NCBI GenBank assembly: GCA_943736015.1 | Contig: OX031069.1 | Span: forward strand, 20,279,235 to 20,343,234 | From: Tridacna crocea | Lineage: Eukaryota > Mollusca > Bivalvia > Cardiida > Cardiidae | DNA length: 64,000 nucleotides | Reading direction: 5' to 3' | Shown here: piece by piece, positions 1 to 9,951 of the stretch | How the letters are laid out: each line of letters starts with the position of its first letter | Numbering within the stretch: position 1 is the stretch's first letter | Position numbers and translations under genes: made by a program | Notes under the pieces: model-generated | Told to the model about the DNA's origin: nothing | Database searches by the model: none | What the model saw: the letters and a program-made list of their open reading frames with translations, nothing else

Positions 1-66
1 TTTGTTGTCTGCAAATACTTTCAATTTAGACCAGTCTATGATTTTGTAGTTTGGTATAGAGTTTAA
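1..66 (-). mobile_element. Family-A MITE, cut by window start
   Basis: Only the terminal part is present: the GTCTGCAAAT...CTTTCAATTT arm followed by GTTTGGTATAGAGTTTAA, the family-A terminal inverted repeat. A decayed copy in the same orientation may follow to about 260 (a degenerate hairpin at 90-170). Confidence 0.7.
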
Positions 67-497
67 CACTTTTGAATAGAGTGGTCCCTCTAAAGATGGG
101 TTTGGAGAAAATTGTTGAAAGGACGAACAGGCGGAAGATCTGCATTTTCGCCTTTTGTCTCAATTTTTTCTAGCCTCCAAAATGCATAAACCACCTGTTG
201 TGCCACATAATATGAACTTGTCGTCTGTAACTGCTTGCAAAAACAAAAAGGCAGACAAGCTTAACATTGTAGCTTGGAAAAGAGTGAAATGTTTTACGAC
301 TGGATTGCATGTTTCTATGTTAGAGTCGAATGCTGTTTAAAAACACAATTAAGCTTTATACATTCAGTCTGATCCATAACCTTCGCGGCTTTACCTCTGT
401 CTGTATTTACCTTGCGTATCACAATTTATGTTAGCCTGTCGAAGGCAGTGGACAAGATCAGACTGCACGACCGTCGAGTCAAATCTTTCCGTAAAAA

Positions 498-722
498 AAC
501 CTTTAACAAACAATCCCTGGTCTTAACGACCCCAAGGAAGAAGACTTCAGTAAACACTGTGGGAAAAGGAGAAAATGCTGGCAACCAGCATTTTCTCCTT
601 TTCCCAAATTGTTTTGTACCCTGTGGAAATAAATTTCAAGTTTTGAATTATGTTTATTTTGTCGTCTGCAAATGCTTTCAATTTGGACCAGTCTAAAATT
701 TTGTCGTTTGGGTAAAGGGTAA
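498..722 (-). mobile_element. Family-A MITE
   Basis: Terminal repeats are CTTTAACAAACAATCCCTGG and CGTTTGGGTAAAGGG. The central hairpin around 560-610 has a stem starting GTGGGAAAAGGAG. Slightly decayed ends; no clean TTAA pair. Confidence 0.8.
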
Positions 723-801
723 AATGAATATTTTAGGCCGAAAGTACTAACCCAAATAATGAAATTTCAAACTTATTTTTAGACACAAAATATCCCCTTG
801 C

Positions 802-880
802 CGGACAGAGTTGATCCAAGATCAGACTGCACGTTTCGTGCAGTCTGATCTTGATCTACACTGTCCGCAAAAGGTCAGCA
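802..880 (-). mobile_element. Family-B hairpin element (partial)
   Basis: Stem of GGACAGAGTTGATCCAAG...CTTGATCTACACTGTCC around a GATCAGACTGCAC tip, followed by GCAAAAGGTCAGC, the outer arm of family B in reverse orientation. Confidence 0.75.
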
Positions 881-1317
881 GTCTCGGGACTAAAGAGTCA
901 ATCAACTAATTTCCACTTCACTTTTTTTTCGTAGGCTTTTAAATCATCGCAACAAATGAATAAATTTCTTAGACAGTCATTGAAACTAGAACAGAATACC
1001 CCTCGTGGCGAAGCTTACAACAAGAACATGAACGATTCTAAATGCCCTATGCATAAAAATACTTTTCAAAAGTATCGTCACAGATGGAGAAATTGCTGGG
1101 AAAGGTCAAATTCTCTATTATCTGTAATATTATCCAATACCATTTATTACTTATGAATTTTACCATTTAAGATAAATTAAACTTTTTTTTTCCGCCCACT
1201 AACACCTTCAGCGGAAGAAAAAAATATATAACACAAACAAACACGTTTCGAAGGTTGAATGAAAAAAAAAACCCAATGAAATCTAGAATCATTTTTCGAC
1301 AAGCGGATAGTAAAGCA

Positions 1318-1368
1318 CAGTGATCAGACTGCACGTTCTTTGCAGACTGATCTTGATCCGTCCGCAAA
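1318..1368 (-). mobile_element. Family-B hairpin fragment
   Basis: GATCAGACTGCACGTTC pairs with GCAGACTGATCTTGATC; the outer stem is shortened to CCGTCCGCAAA. Only the hairpin core remains. Confidence 0.55.
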
Positions 1369-1537
1369 TGCCCCTATGATCCCCATTTTAGCTGAAATGG
1401 TGCATGAAAAATCTGGCATTCTTTCCCATACGAAGCAACATTCATCGATTAACAATCTAAGACATATAACATTATATTCTGAAATGAAATCTATTTGAAT
1501 TAAAAAAAGATATTTCGGCTTAACAGAACAACCAGAA

Positions 1538-1762
1538 GATACCACACAATGACGGCTTTTAACACCCCTGAAAGGAAAGGCTTTTGAAAACATTGTGGGA
1601 AAAGGAGAAAATGCTGGTTACCAGCATTTTCTCCTCTTCCCACAATGTTTTCTTCCCTTTCAAAGAAAAATCATATCATATGCGCCACATTGAAACTGTC
1701 ATCAGCAAATGCTTTCAATTCGGATAGGTCTAAAATCCTGTCATGTGGTAAGGGGGTAATCA
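1538..1762 (-). mobile_element. Family-A MITE
   Basis: Left end ACCACACAATGACGGC, central hairpin about 1590-1655 (TGCTGGTTACCAGCA tip), and right arm with CAGCAAATGCTTTCAATT and CATGTGGTAAGGGGGTAA. Ends are diverged from the intact copies. A family-B hairpin fragment (GTGCTGTCTGATCTTGAT) follows at 1766-1815. Confidence 0.75.
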
Positions 1763-1815
1763 AAGACCAGGCAGTACATTTTGTGCTGTCTGATCTTGAT
1801 CTATGTCTCCGTAAA

Positions 1816-2619
1816 TGTTTTCGTAATCATCGCCTGAGCAGCTTAAGTACATAAGATTAATCTGGCATTCTTTATCTAACGATGAAACACACTATCAATA
1901 AACAAATAAAAACATATACATACTGAAATGAAATGTATTTGAATCACATTCATACGTGTATATGAATACTTTAAATACATTTAGCGTGAACGTATCCCAA
2001 AGATTAATTCACTATTTGTAAGCACGTGTTTTACTATCTATTCAAATGATGTCAGAGGAAAAAGAAGCACCTACGAAAGCTTACGTACACTAATTCAAAC
2101 ACGCACTGCTATTTTTTTATTGATAGCATTTTATGAAATCTTTCTCTATGTAACTATATAAGATATGCCTTTTGCCATGATCACTTTTTTCAGCAATAAT
2201 TGTCGTTGGTCAACAAATTCAAAAAAAAGAGAAGAAGTGTCAAAATCTACTCGCGAAATATTCGTTAGAGCGCACAAATCACTCTAAAACTTGTTGGGAT
2301 GAAAACGATTAATTTTAATTATGCAAACAAATTTGTTTGTAATCGTTAACCTGACTGGTGTCATTTACAATTGTGGTGATCTTTCTCTCTGGTCGTGAAA
2401 TTAGAAAGCTCGCTTTATAAGTTCTGTTTGTCCATTCTTCTGATTCTACATAAACTTGTCGACGACTTGAAAAAAAACGTCACAAGTTAAAAGTTTCATT
2501 GCTTTAGATAACACTTGGATAATTATCCCAACTCCATACCAGATATAAAAACACAAGAAAAATCCAACTGAAACCATTTCAAGTAAGACGTGGCCCATAT
2601 GATATGATCTGACGATGAA
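1816..2619. other. AT-rich stretch with nothing recognised
   Basis: No coding signal, SINE head or hairpin element was recognised. Short poly-A/T runs only. The similarly bare 880-1317 interval is A-rich. Confidence 0.5.
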
Positions 2620-2748
2620 AAGCGTAGAAAACATTGTGGGAAAAGGAGAAAATGCTGGTTTCCAGCATTTTCTCCTTTTTCCACAATGTTTTCAAAACCT
2701 TCTTCCAACGGATCGTTTTATTACATGATTGTTTGGTCAAGGGTACTT
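2620..2748 (+). mobile_element. Family-A MITE, right part
   Basis: An intact hairpin (tip TGCTGGTTTCCAGCA) runs into GTTTTCAAAACCTTCTTCC and ATTGTTTGGTCAAGGG. The left end is not recognisable upstream. Confidence 0.7.
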
Positions 2749-3236
2749 TACGTAAACGCAACCGATAATCGTTATTTAAAAAAAAAAGATGAGTTCTCTG
2801 TTCACTGCGAGAATAAACATTTCTAAACCTAACACATACATTCTGAATTTCTACAAATCGAACGCAATAGCCTACAATCGAGAGATAACTTCTTTCGAGC
2901 ACTGTTTTTCTTTGTAATATTTTAAGCGTTTGCTTTTTTTTTAAGTCTTCTACGACAAATTCATGATAAAACATTCTATGGAGAGTGAAGGGTTAAACTG
3001 ATTAATGCGCGTTTTGAATTTTGTTGTAACAAAATGTAATTTTATAAGAATACAACCCACACGATAAAGTTAAGACACTTTTCACTCTCATTGTAGTGAA
3101 ATTTAGAAAGAGCAGCGTGAGCAAAACGGCAGAAGCTCCTTCCAAGCAATTGTGTTTTTCAGCATGTTTTTTTTTTCTTGGGTCTTTACCGAAAAAAAAA
3201 AACTGTCTCTATCTCTGAAAGCTGAACATTGTCTAG

Positions 3237-3450
3237 ACGAAGGCTCAGTCCGCGGAGGCTGACCTGGACCGAAACGTTTTGCTATCAGTCGATTTTCTTC
3301 CCGTACCAAGAACGATTTGACCTCATTATTCGGGCGATTGTTAGATAAAATTGACTTTATGGAACCATGACCATATTAGGACTTGCTTGGTATCATGCAT
3401 CACAGACATGTATTAAGCCCCCTTTTGTCAGAGCATGCCTCATATCTATT
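3237..3450 (-). mobile_element. Family-D element, one arm
   Basis: GGAGGCTGACCTGGACCGAA is one arm of the family-D hairpin; the downstream flank (CTCATTATT..., CTTGCTTGGTATCATGCAT, GTATTAAGCCCCC) matches the outer part of other D copies at 15.4, 38.6 and 56.0 kb. The partner arm is reduced to CTCAGTCCGCGG. Confidence 0.5.
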
Positions 3451-3712
3451 TACCAAACGATTTTGTGATTTGACGCCCAACCCCAACCCAAGCCCTCCTC
3501 CCCCCAAAAAAAAGAAAAAAAGAGAGAATCTAGCTTTTGCACGCATTGTACCAGGATTTTCTTCTTTCCCACAATGTGTTCTATCCTACCAAAATACTTC
3601 AGCTTATTTGTATCAATTTCTCATATGCGATTCGCAGAAGTCTTTGATTATGAAGCGAAGAGTGTACCATTGTCCAGTTGTGAAAATATTAACTTGAAGC
3701 AGTATGCAACGA

Positions 3713-3940
3713 TTAACCCTTTCCTGAACGACAAATTTTAGACTCTTCCAAACTCAAAGAGTTTGTAGACGACAATTTCAAATTTGATGAAAATGGCAGA
3801 AAGTTCTCCAAATGGGTAGAAAACATTGTTGGAAAAGGAGAAATTGCTCGTTACGAGCAATTTCTCCTTTTCCAACAGTGTTTTCAAAAGACTTGCAGTG
3901 CAGACACGTAAAAACACGGGCTTGTTTGGGAAAGGGTTAA
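3713..3940 (+). mobile_element. Intact family-A MITE, stem type 2
   Basis: 228 bp bounded by TTAA at 3713-3716 and 3937-3940. TIRs are CCCTTTCCTGAACGACA and TTGTTTGGGAAAGGG. The stem tip is TTGCTCGTTACGAGCAA (type 2). Both stem arms carry a matching change (GTTGG / CCAAC) relative to GTGGG / CCCAC in most copies. Confidence 0.9.
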
Positions 3941-4074
3941 AGAAGAACAACAGTTACCGTATACCACTCTGGACCAGGTCCAAATTGAAAGTAGACAGCT
4001 GACCGAAAACTGACTGAGGGTTGAGTGATAGATGCTTACTTTGAAATTGCGAGAAAAGGAGAAACTATTGATTA

Positions 4075-4375
4075 TATTTAATTTTGCAGACCACAAAATG
4101 AATGTGACTGAAAAGCATGAAATCTGTATAACCAAAGAGTAGAGAACACGGAAGGGAAAGGGAGAAAATGCTGGTAAAATTATCAAAGACTTGAAAACAT
4201 GGTAGGAAAAAGGAGAAAATGCTGGTAAAACCATCAAAGATTAGAAAACATGGTAGGGAAAAGGAGACAATGCTGGTAACATTATATGAGAGTTAAAAAA
4301 ACATGGTGGGAAGAAAGGAGAAAATGCTGGTAACCAGCATTTTCTCCTTTTTCCCACAATGTTTTAAAAGTCTGC
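4075..4375 (+). repeat. Tandem half-hairpins of family A
   Basis: Four successive copies of the left hairpin arm (pattern GAAAACATGGTAGG, GGAGAAAATGCTGGTAA), spaced about 60-64 bp. Only the last, near 4300-4365, has its partner arm. Upstream, GCAGACCACAAAATGAATG shows the normal left interior of family A. Confidence 0.7.
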
Positions 4376-4449
4376 CTACTCATATGCGTTTAAAGTCGGG
4401 AAATTTTGGTACAAGGTCCTATGTATCTCAGACAACAGGATTCTCGTAT

Positions 4450-4577
4450 GACGGGGATGAAAACATCGTGAGAAAAGAAGAAAATGGTGGTTACTATCAT
4501 TCATTTTTTATATTCCTTTTTGTCCAGTGCCCTTTTAGATCCATTTGAGTCGTCAGGGTTGTTTGGGCAAAGGATAA
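4450..4577 (+). mobile_element. Decayed family-A MITE, right part
   Basis: Degenerate hairpin (AAAACATCGTGAGAAAAG, then TTGTCCAGTGCC) followed by CGTCAGGGTTGTTTGGGCAA, close to the normal right end. Confidence 0.45.
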
Positions 4578-4656
4578 ACAAGATGTAATGTATATTTACA
4601 TACAAATTGTTATGATGTATTACATTGGTTTGATTAAAGTTTTGATCTTTTAGCCC

Positions 4657-4877
4657 TTAACCCTCAGGCTGTTAGGTGCGACCCAAGGACCCTTTGCGGA
4701 CAGTGTAGATCAAGATCAGACTGCACAGAACGTGCAGTCTGATCTTGTATCTATACTGTCCGATAGAGAGATCCCATCCCCCACCCCCCAAAAAAAGTAT
4801 TTTTTTTTAACAGTAAAATTTGGTGTTTTTTTAACCGACTTGAAATCTCAATTTCATTTTATTTATTTAACAGGTTA
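4657..4877 (+). mobile_element. Family-B element
   Basis: Starts TTAACCCTCAGGCTGTTAGG. Hairpin at about 4697-4763 pairs GGACAGTGTAGATCAAGATC with GATCTTGTATCTATACTGTCC around GACTGCACAGAACGTGCAGTC. The AT-rich tail ends TTATTTAACAGG then TTAA at 4874-4877, which is also the start of the next family-A copy. Confidence 0.8.
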
Positions 4878-5100
4878 ACATTTACTTAACAATCCAAGGT
4901 TTTCACATCCCTGGAAGAGAATGCTTTAGAAAAGAAAGTGAGAAAAGGGGAAAATGCTGGTAGCTAATATTTTCTACCATTCCTCAAATATTCTCGATTC
5001 CACCAGAGAGCTCAAGCTCATTTCTGGCTCTTTTTAAATTTATTATCTCTAGAAGTTTTGAATTTCAAAGAGTCTAAAAGTTGACTTTTGGGAAAGGGTA
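4874..5100 (-). mobile_element. Decayed family-A MITE abutting family B
   Basis: Begins at the TTAA that closes the preceding B element; AACAATCCAAGGTTTTCAC, degenerate hairpin with GAAAATGCTGGTAGC, and right end GTTGACTTTTGGGAAAGGG. Followed by a diverged B hairpin at 5148-5212 (AACAGTGTAGATTATGATC). Confidence 0.6.
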
Positions 5101-5286
5101 AAGGGGCGGAGGTCCAATCATGAATTTACTATCTGTCTGTTATGAACAGTGTAGATTATGATCAGATAGTAGATAAACTGAAATCTGATCTCGGGTCTAC
5201 AGTGTGAGATACCGTTTATAATTCCTATTTCTTTTTTTTTATATATATATTCTTTTACTCACTAAAGAAAATGATCACTGCAAGGT

Positions 5287-5501
5287 TAACCCCTTTGGCT
5301 GCTATGCCCGACTCACTGACCTTTTGCGGACAGTGTAGATCAAGATCAGACTGCACAAAACGTGCAGTCTGATCTTGGATCTGCAAGGTCCGAGAAGGAG
5401 ACAATAATCCCGAAAACATAACTTTAAAATAGCAAAATATATTGGGGTTTACTATACAATTGAAAATTTCATTTTGAATTATTTAACAAGCCAAGGTTTA
5501 A
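5287..5501 (+). mobile_element. Family-B element, near intact
   Basis: 215 bp from TTAA (5287) to TTAA (5498-5501). GACTCACTGACCTTTTGCGG leads into the hairpin with tip GACTGCACAAAACGTGCAGTC; the tail has TTGAAAATTTCATTTTGAAT. A good reference copy for family B. Confidence 0.85.
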
Positions 5502-5696
5502 CTCCCAACTGAAAGCACTTGCAGACGACAAAATAGATCTAACTCAAAAATAGAAATTCGTTTCTAGCAGGGTAGAAAACATTGCGGGAAATGGAGAAAA
5601 TGCTGGTTACCAGCATTTTCTCCTTTTCCCACAATGTTTTCAAAAGGCTTATATCTCTGGGTCGTAAAAACCAGGGGTTGTTTGGGAAAGAGTTAA
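5498..5696 (+). mobile_element. Family-A MITE abutting family B
   Basis: Shares its left TTAA with the preceding B element. The left terminal region is shortened (TTAACTCCCAACTGAAAGC), but the hairpin (about 5577-5640) and right end CAGGGGTTGTTTGGGAAAG then TTAA are good. Confidence 0.85.
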
Positions 5697-5961
5697 AGGC
5701 AGCCGTATCAAATCGGTCCCATTTGTTGTGTTACAAGGTAATAAAAAAGATATGTTCCTGGCCAGAGATCACGTTGAAAGGCTGAGTGAGGTTGCATAAA
5801 TACTTCGATGTCAATATTTAACGCATTTTTACTTATGAATTTTCGATGACCGTTTAACAGGACAAAATTATACATGTACTTGCACACCGCGCGTGTCTGA
5901 GTCTGCGCACACAAATCTTTTTGGGGCCGCTGGCTGCTTTCTTCCATAAACAGGACCAGGA

Positions 5962-6154
5962 ATCGTATTCGCCGACCATTCTTAAGACCAGTCTTTGTCT
6001 TATAATCCAGAATTTTCTATATTTCAAAGTAACACAACTTCTGATTGGCTAAACCATTCGGTTTAGCCAATCAGAAGATGTGTTCCATACAAATATTGAA
6101 AATCTTGGAGATTAAGACTAAGAATATTCTCAAGAATGGTTGGTGAATACGGGC
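5962..6154. mobile_element. Family-F MITE
   Basis: Ends are CGTATTCGCCGACCATTC and GAATGGTTGGTGAATACG, an inverted pair. The centre is a palindrome (TGATTGGCTAAACC / GGTTTAGCCAATCA) flanked by AAGTAACACAACTTC-type arms. About 193 bp. A fold-back element with no coding capacity. Confidence 0.85.
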
Positions 6155-6454
6155 CCAGTACATGGGTAAACGGCTCAAAATGCAACAGCTGTCATCAAAC
6201 ATCAAGCGGAAATTCAACAGGCCGGAGATTTAAACCCGTAACCCTGCAGTACAAGGTCAGCAAGATCGCCGAGTGACTTGACAGACACGTTTGAGCCGAC
6301 AAGGAAACTGTTCTGCACTGCCTATACGTAAAGGGGAATAAATTTTTTATCGCCATTTATACGTTTATATCATTCATGACGTATTTCTGTGCTGTGGTGT
6401 GATTATTTCTAATTTTTACAATTTGCTTTCCTCTCAAATAGTATGCGTCTACAT
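6155..6454. other. No clear feature
   Basis: Contains GGAGATTTAAACCCGTAACC and a GATCGCCGAGTGACTTG block that weakly resembles a reversed tRNA-like SINE head, but A and B boxes cannot be placed with confidence. Confidence 0.3.
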
Positions 6455-6570
6455 TATGGAAGATTTGATTGGTTGTATTGGGGTTTAACGTCACTTTAAC
6501 AGCTAAGGTCATATCATGGCGGTCGGTGACGCACATGTGTTTCCTGGCTTTATTATATACCTAGCAGTGA
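6455..6570 (+). mobile_element. SINE tail-like fragment
   Basis: GATTGGTTGTATTGGGGTTT then AACGTCACTTTAACA and GGCGGTCGGTGACGC resemble the tail (TTTAACGCCG...TTCAACA) seen in fragments at 39.6, 42.8 and 47.5 kb. Diverged. Confidence 0.45.
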
Positions 6571-6740
6571 AATCCTGGAATTTCCCAGTGTAATAAATTT
6601 TGATATCATCACTAGTGACGTTATCAACTTTCACTTTCACTTCCTGACGTAATTTTGGAACTACTTTTTTCTTCGACTACATTTTTTTCGACTTTCAAAC
6701 GCAAAATTACAAATAATGATGTTAATAAGGTATATAACAA

Positions 6741-6905
6741 ATAGAATAATCAACTGGTTATTTTTGATATGAAAAATATCTCACTCGGACGCGTCGTAAG
6801 GCGTTAAAAAAACTCGTGCTGCGCACTCGTTTTTTCAACGCCTAACAACGCATCCTCGTGAGATATTTTTCATATCAAAAACAACCAGTTGATTATCCTC
6901 TATTT
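6741..6905. repeat. Long foldback (about 70-bp arms)
   Basis: AATAATCAACTGGTTATTTT / AACAACCAGTTGATTAT and GATATGAAAAATATCTCAC / GTGAGATATTTTTCATATC pair, followed inward by GCGTTAAAAAAACTCGTGC / GCACTCGTTTTTTCAACGC around a tiny loop. It directly adjoins the SINE head downstream. Confidence 0.85.
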
Positions 6906-6954
6906 CTCCCACCGGTACTAACACAACTTTCTTTCCAAAGCCACCGATTACTTT

Positions 6955-7085
6955 TCTCACACGCTTCAGCAAAGGTGAGATGCGAAAATACGCCGGAAAG
7001 AAAGTTCGCCTCAACCGGGTATCGAACTCACAACCACCAGATCATGAGTCCAACACGCTCACCACTGAGCCACCCGGGCGGGCAC
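6955..7085 (-). mobile_element. tRNA-derived SINE head
   Basis: Read on the minus strand: A box TGGCTCAGTGGTGAGCG (plus 7056-7072) and B box GGTTCGATAC-type GAGTTCGATACCC (plus 7017-7029), with a CAT anticodon-like triplet between. Acceptor arms are not paired and the tail is not tRNA-like, so this is SINE rather than tRNA. Confidence 0.65.
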
Positions 7086-7199
7086 ATTATGGAAGATGGA
7101 ATGGAACAGCGAAAAACTAACATTGTACAGATATTTCAAGCCTAGGAATAAGGCCCAAATAATCCCAAGGTCATGGTTGCATTTGCCAAGAATGCGCCA

Positions 7200-7272
7200 G
7201 TGAATCGGACCGTGTAGATCAAAGATATCTTGAGAGATGTCTTATACAGTCTGATCTCGATCTACAGAGCCA
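7200..7272 (+). mobile_element. Diverged family-B hairpin
   Basis: CGTGTAGATCAAAGATATC and CAGTCTGATCTCGATCTACA retain the outer stem; the tip is degraded. The following interval 7273-7637 holds nothing recognised. Confidence 0.5.
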
Positions 7273-7637
7273 GTAGATATCCCTATAGTTATGTTTTCTC
7301 GGTTGAATTTCGCTTTTTATTAAATACGATAACGGATGTGTGTTGTTTTTCTCTTTGCGCACACTGAACGTGTTTGAAGTGCTGCGTATGTTGAAGGTTG
7401 GGTATATAGCTTCGGAATCCCATGATGTAAACTTAATAGGCTACGTAGCCTACAAAAACAGTTTTGTAATGCTAATTTACAATAAAACCAACTTGCCAGT
7501 CTTGCCAATGCTGAAGGGTGCTTGGTTCCGATTAATATGTTTTTTCTGCAGGACTAAGTCTAAAGAAAATCCGTTCAATGAAAAGAAATAGCACTTTAAT
7601 TTGCCGATATTACCAGTCAGTCTTGGATAGCTGTTAT

Positions 7638-7852
7638 TTAACCCTACGGCTAGGCTGTTGAACGCGAATAACTGACATGTTGCGGACAGTGTAGATCAAG
7701 ATCAGACTGCACAGAATGTGAAGTCTGATCTTGGTCTTACACTGTCCGATAAGGAGATAGTATTCCCAAAACCAAAATTTTGATATACCAATATTTCCGT
7801 TTTTACTATCGTGTTAAAAGTCAATTTAATCATTTTGAAGGATAAAGATTAA
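7638..7852 (+). mobile_element. Intact family-B element
   Basis: 215 bp between TTAA 7638-7641 and TTAA 7849-7852. GGCTAGGCTGTTGAACGCG, hairpin 7683-7750 with one mismatch at the tip (GAATGTGAAGTC), tail with AAAGTCAATTTAATCATTTT. Another B hairpin fragment follows near 7885-7935. Confidence 0.88.
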
Positions 7853-8016
7853 TTCACAAAATATTCTAGGTCTAAATTAGTCTTGTGTGTATGAGTACGC
7901 CTTTTGTGCGATCTGATCTCGATGGACATTGTCCCGGAACGGAATATGCAGAGCTTATCACAGCTGACGTCAAGTCTCATACAAACACGTAGGGACTCGC
8001 AAGATGCGTAACGTAA

Positions 8017-8245
8017 TTAACTCTTTACCAAACGACAAAATTTTCGGTTTGTCCAAATCGAAAGCATTTGCAGACGACAAAATAAAAGTGACTGAAAATG
8101 TGAAATTTGTTTTGTGAAGGGTAGAAAACATCGTGGGAAAAGGAGAAAATGCTGGTTACCAGCATTTTCTCCTTTTCCCACAATATTTTCTGGTGGCTTC
8201 GTTCTCAGGGTCGTCAAAAGTAGGGATTGTGTGGTAATGGGTTAA
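8017..8245 (+). mobile_element. Intact family-A MITE, stem type 1
   Basis: 229 bp with TTAA at both ends. TIRs TTAACTCTTTACCAAACGAC and GTGTGGTAATGGGTTAA. The interior shows GCATTTGCAGACGACAAAAT, the hairpin tip TGCTGGTTACCAGCA and GGGTCGTCAAAAGTAGGGAT. A good reference copy. Confidence 0.93.
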
Positions 8246-8455
8246 ATACAAACAAACTGATTCACAACAACTTTTTTTTTTTTCTTTTTCTTTCGACATC
8301 AAACTATCTAGAAACTAATAAACTTTCAATATGTGCATAATGAAATAAAAAGTAATTGAAATCCGATCAGCGACGAAGATTCGCTTTATTCAATAAACTC
8401 TCTCTATCTCTCTCTCTAGTTGACTTTCTTTTTTAAATTTTTCGTTCCTACCGTT

Positions 8456-8521
8456 GGAAACATTATGGCAAAAGTAGAAATTGCTCTTATGAGCAATTTC
8501 TACTTTTGCCACTATGTTTCC
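8456..8521. repeat. Family-A-like solo hairpin
   Basis: A perfect or near-perfect stem GGAAACATTATGGCAAAAG / CTTTTGCCACTATGTTTCC with tip TTGCTCTTATGAGCAA; GTAG and CTAC changes are matched on the two arms. No TIRs or TTAA ends nearby. A (TC)n run at 8396-8420 precedes it. Confidence 0.8.
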
Positions 8522-8914
8522 TTTTATATTCTTATATCAAATATTCATTGATACTTTTTTTTTTATTACCCAAATTCTACGAGGATGCTAATATTTGTCT
8601 GCGGCTTAATCGATTCAACAGGTAATCATTTAATGATAAACAAACTTGAAACAAATTTATTGCTGAAATTTTAAATTACTTTGGGATATCCGTTTCTATC
8701 TAATCAATTTCAGATAAATAAAAAAAAAAATCTAATTTTGGAATTTCTATAAATAATAATCAATAAACGATATTATGAAATCTCCGAATGTTATTCTTCG
8801 TAACAGAAATTCTCTATCTACTTGTTCTTCCTGATAGAACTTCCCTATCTAAACTAACAAATTAAAAAAAAATAGTTTTACACACACAACCCGCTTTTCC
8901 CCCCTCAAAAAAAT
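8522..8914. other. AT-rich stretch, nothing recognised
   Basis: Poly-A/T tracts and no element ends or coding signal. Confidence 0.4.
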
Positions 8915-9436
8915 CATTATCTCCCGCTAGATGGCACTCTACAAATACATATGTATCTAATTTCGGCATTTTGGGTATAGAACCGAACTGCTTTTCAAAG
9001 CAACATCCCTTACTTTGAAATTCATACTACAAATAAACGTGTACTCAACAAAACGCCACCTATAGTGCGATTCATTCAGCTATGATCGGCTAGCATGTTA
9101 CCTATATATGCGTTGTCTGCGCATGTCATATTCTTTGAAGATTCGACTGTCTTACATGACGCATCACTACTAGCCCCGAAAGCGGGCTGACTGTACGCTC
9201 TATAAAGTAGCAATGTTGAAAATAGCTTTTACATATCAATACGTTTGAGCAGAAATGAGACCTGCATTAGCAACAGATTTCTCTAAACAGGTGATCATAG
9301 TTTATTGGGTAAACCTTGTTTTTGTTTTAAATTCAAAGTAACGGTTGTCGCGTAGGAAAGTGGTTCGGCTCTGTACCCAGGATGCCCATATCAGATAGAT
9401 GAGTATTTATAGAATGCCATCTAGCGGGAGATAATG
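8915..9436. mobile_element. Family-I foldback element, full copy
   Basis: Terminal inverted repeats CATTATCTCCCGCTAGATGG and CCATCTAGCGGGAGATAATG extend inward for about 130 bp (CTGGGTACAGAGCCGAAC-type on the other arm). The centre includes CGTTGTCTGCGCATGTCA and AAGCGGGCTG. Half-copies lie at 36.4, 46.3 and 54.2 kb, and a reversed piece at 9530-9600. Confidence 0.8.
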
Positions 9437-9529
9437 CCTGTATATGCATCGGTCATTTATCAAAATAGCCCCTACATTCTTGGGTAATAGACTAACAGTT
9501 TCGGTAGAAACCCTGCTTTACCAAGGTAT

Positions 9530-9600
9530 ACGGTGATGAACGATGCGTCATTGCAGACGGGTAGAATCTTCGAAAATTATGGCAGGCGCAGACAACGGGG
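9530..9600 (-). repeat. Family-I fragment, reversed
   Basis: GATGAACGATGCGTCATTGC...AATCTTCGAAAATTATGG and GCGCAGACAACGGGG are the reverse complement of the GTTGTCTGCGC...GAAGATTC...GACGCATC segment inside family I. Confidence 0.6.
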
Positions 9601-9624
9601 AAAAAAAAAAGGATCTAGTCCGAC

Positions 9625-9854
9625 TTAACTCTTTACTAAACGACAACATTTTAGACTAGTCCAAATTTGAAGCATTTGTAGACGAAATAAAATTGTGTGA
9701 CTAGAAAAATTAAATATGTTTAGGGACGGGAAGAAAACATTGTGGGAAAAGGAGAAAATGCTGGTTACCAGCATTTTCTCTTTTTCACACAATGTTTTCT
9801 GACGGTTTATTTCTAAGAGTAGTAAAAACCAGGGATTGATTGGGAAAGGCTTAA
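9625..9854 (+). mobile_element. Intact family-A MITE, stem type 1
   Basis: 230 bp between two TTAA. The left arm retains AAGCATTTGTAGACGAAAT. One arm of the hairpin has TTTTTCACACAATG where the other has GTGGGAAAAGG, so the stem has begun to decay. Confidence 0.88.
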
Positions 9855-9951
9855 ATGGACTTTACGGATACATGTTAACTATACTATTCACACTTTGATA
9901 AGGATCACTTAAATATTTCTGTATGGGTTTATATGCTACAACAGTTTTGCA

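Noticed and set aside
3713..3940. Hairpins read as rho-independent terminators or CRISPR repeats
   Set aside because: Eukaryotic context, dispersed not tandem, no spacers, and element ends with TTAA define them as MITEs.
5582..5785. Recurrent short open frames starting MLVTSIFSFSHNVF-like in many places and on both strands
   Set aside because: These are translations of the family-A hairpin; the same peptide appears from every copy in either orientation and stops at the element edge.
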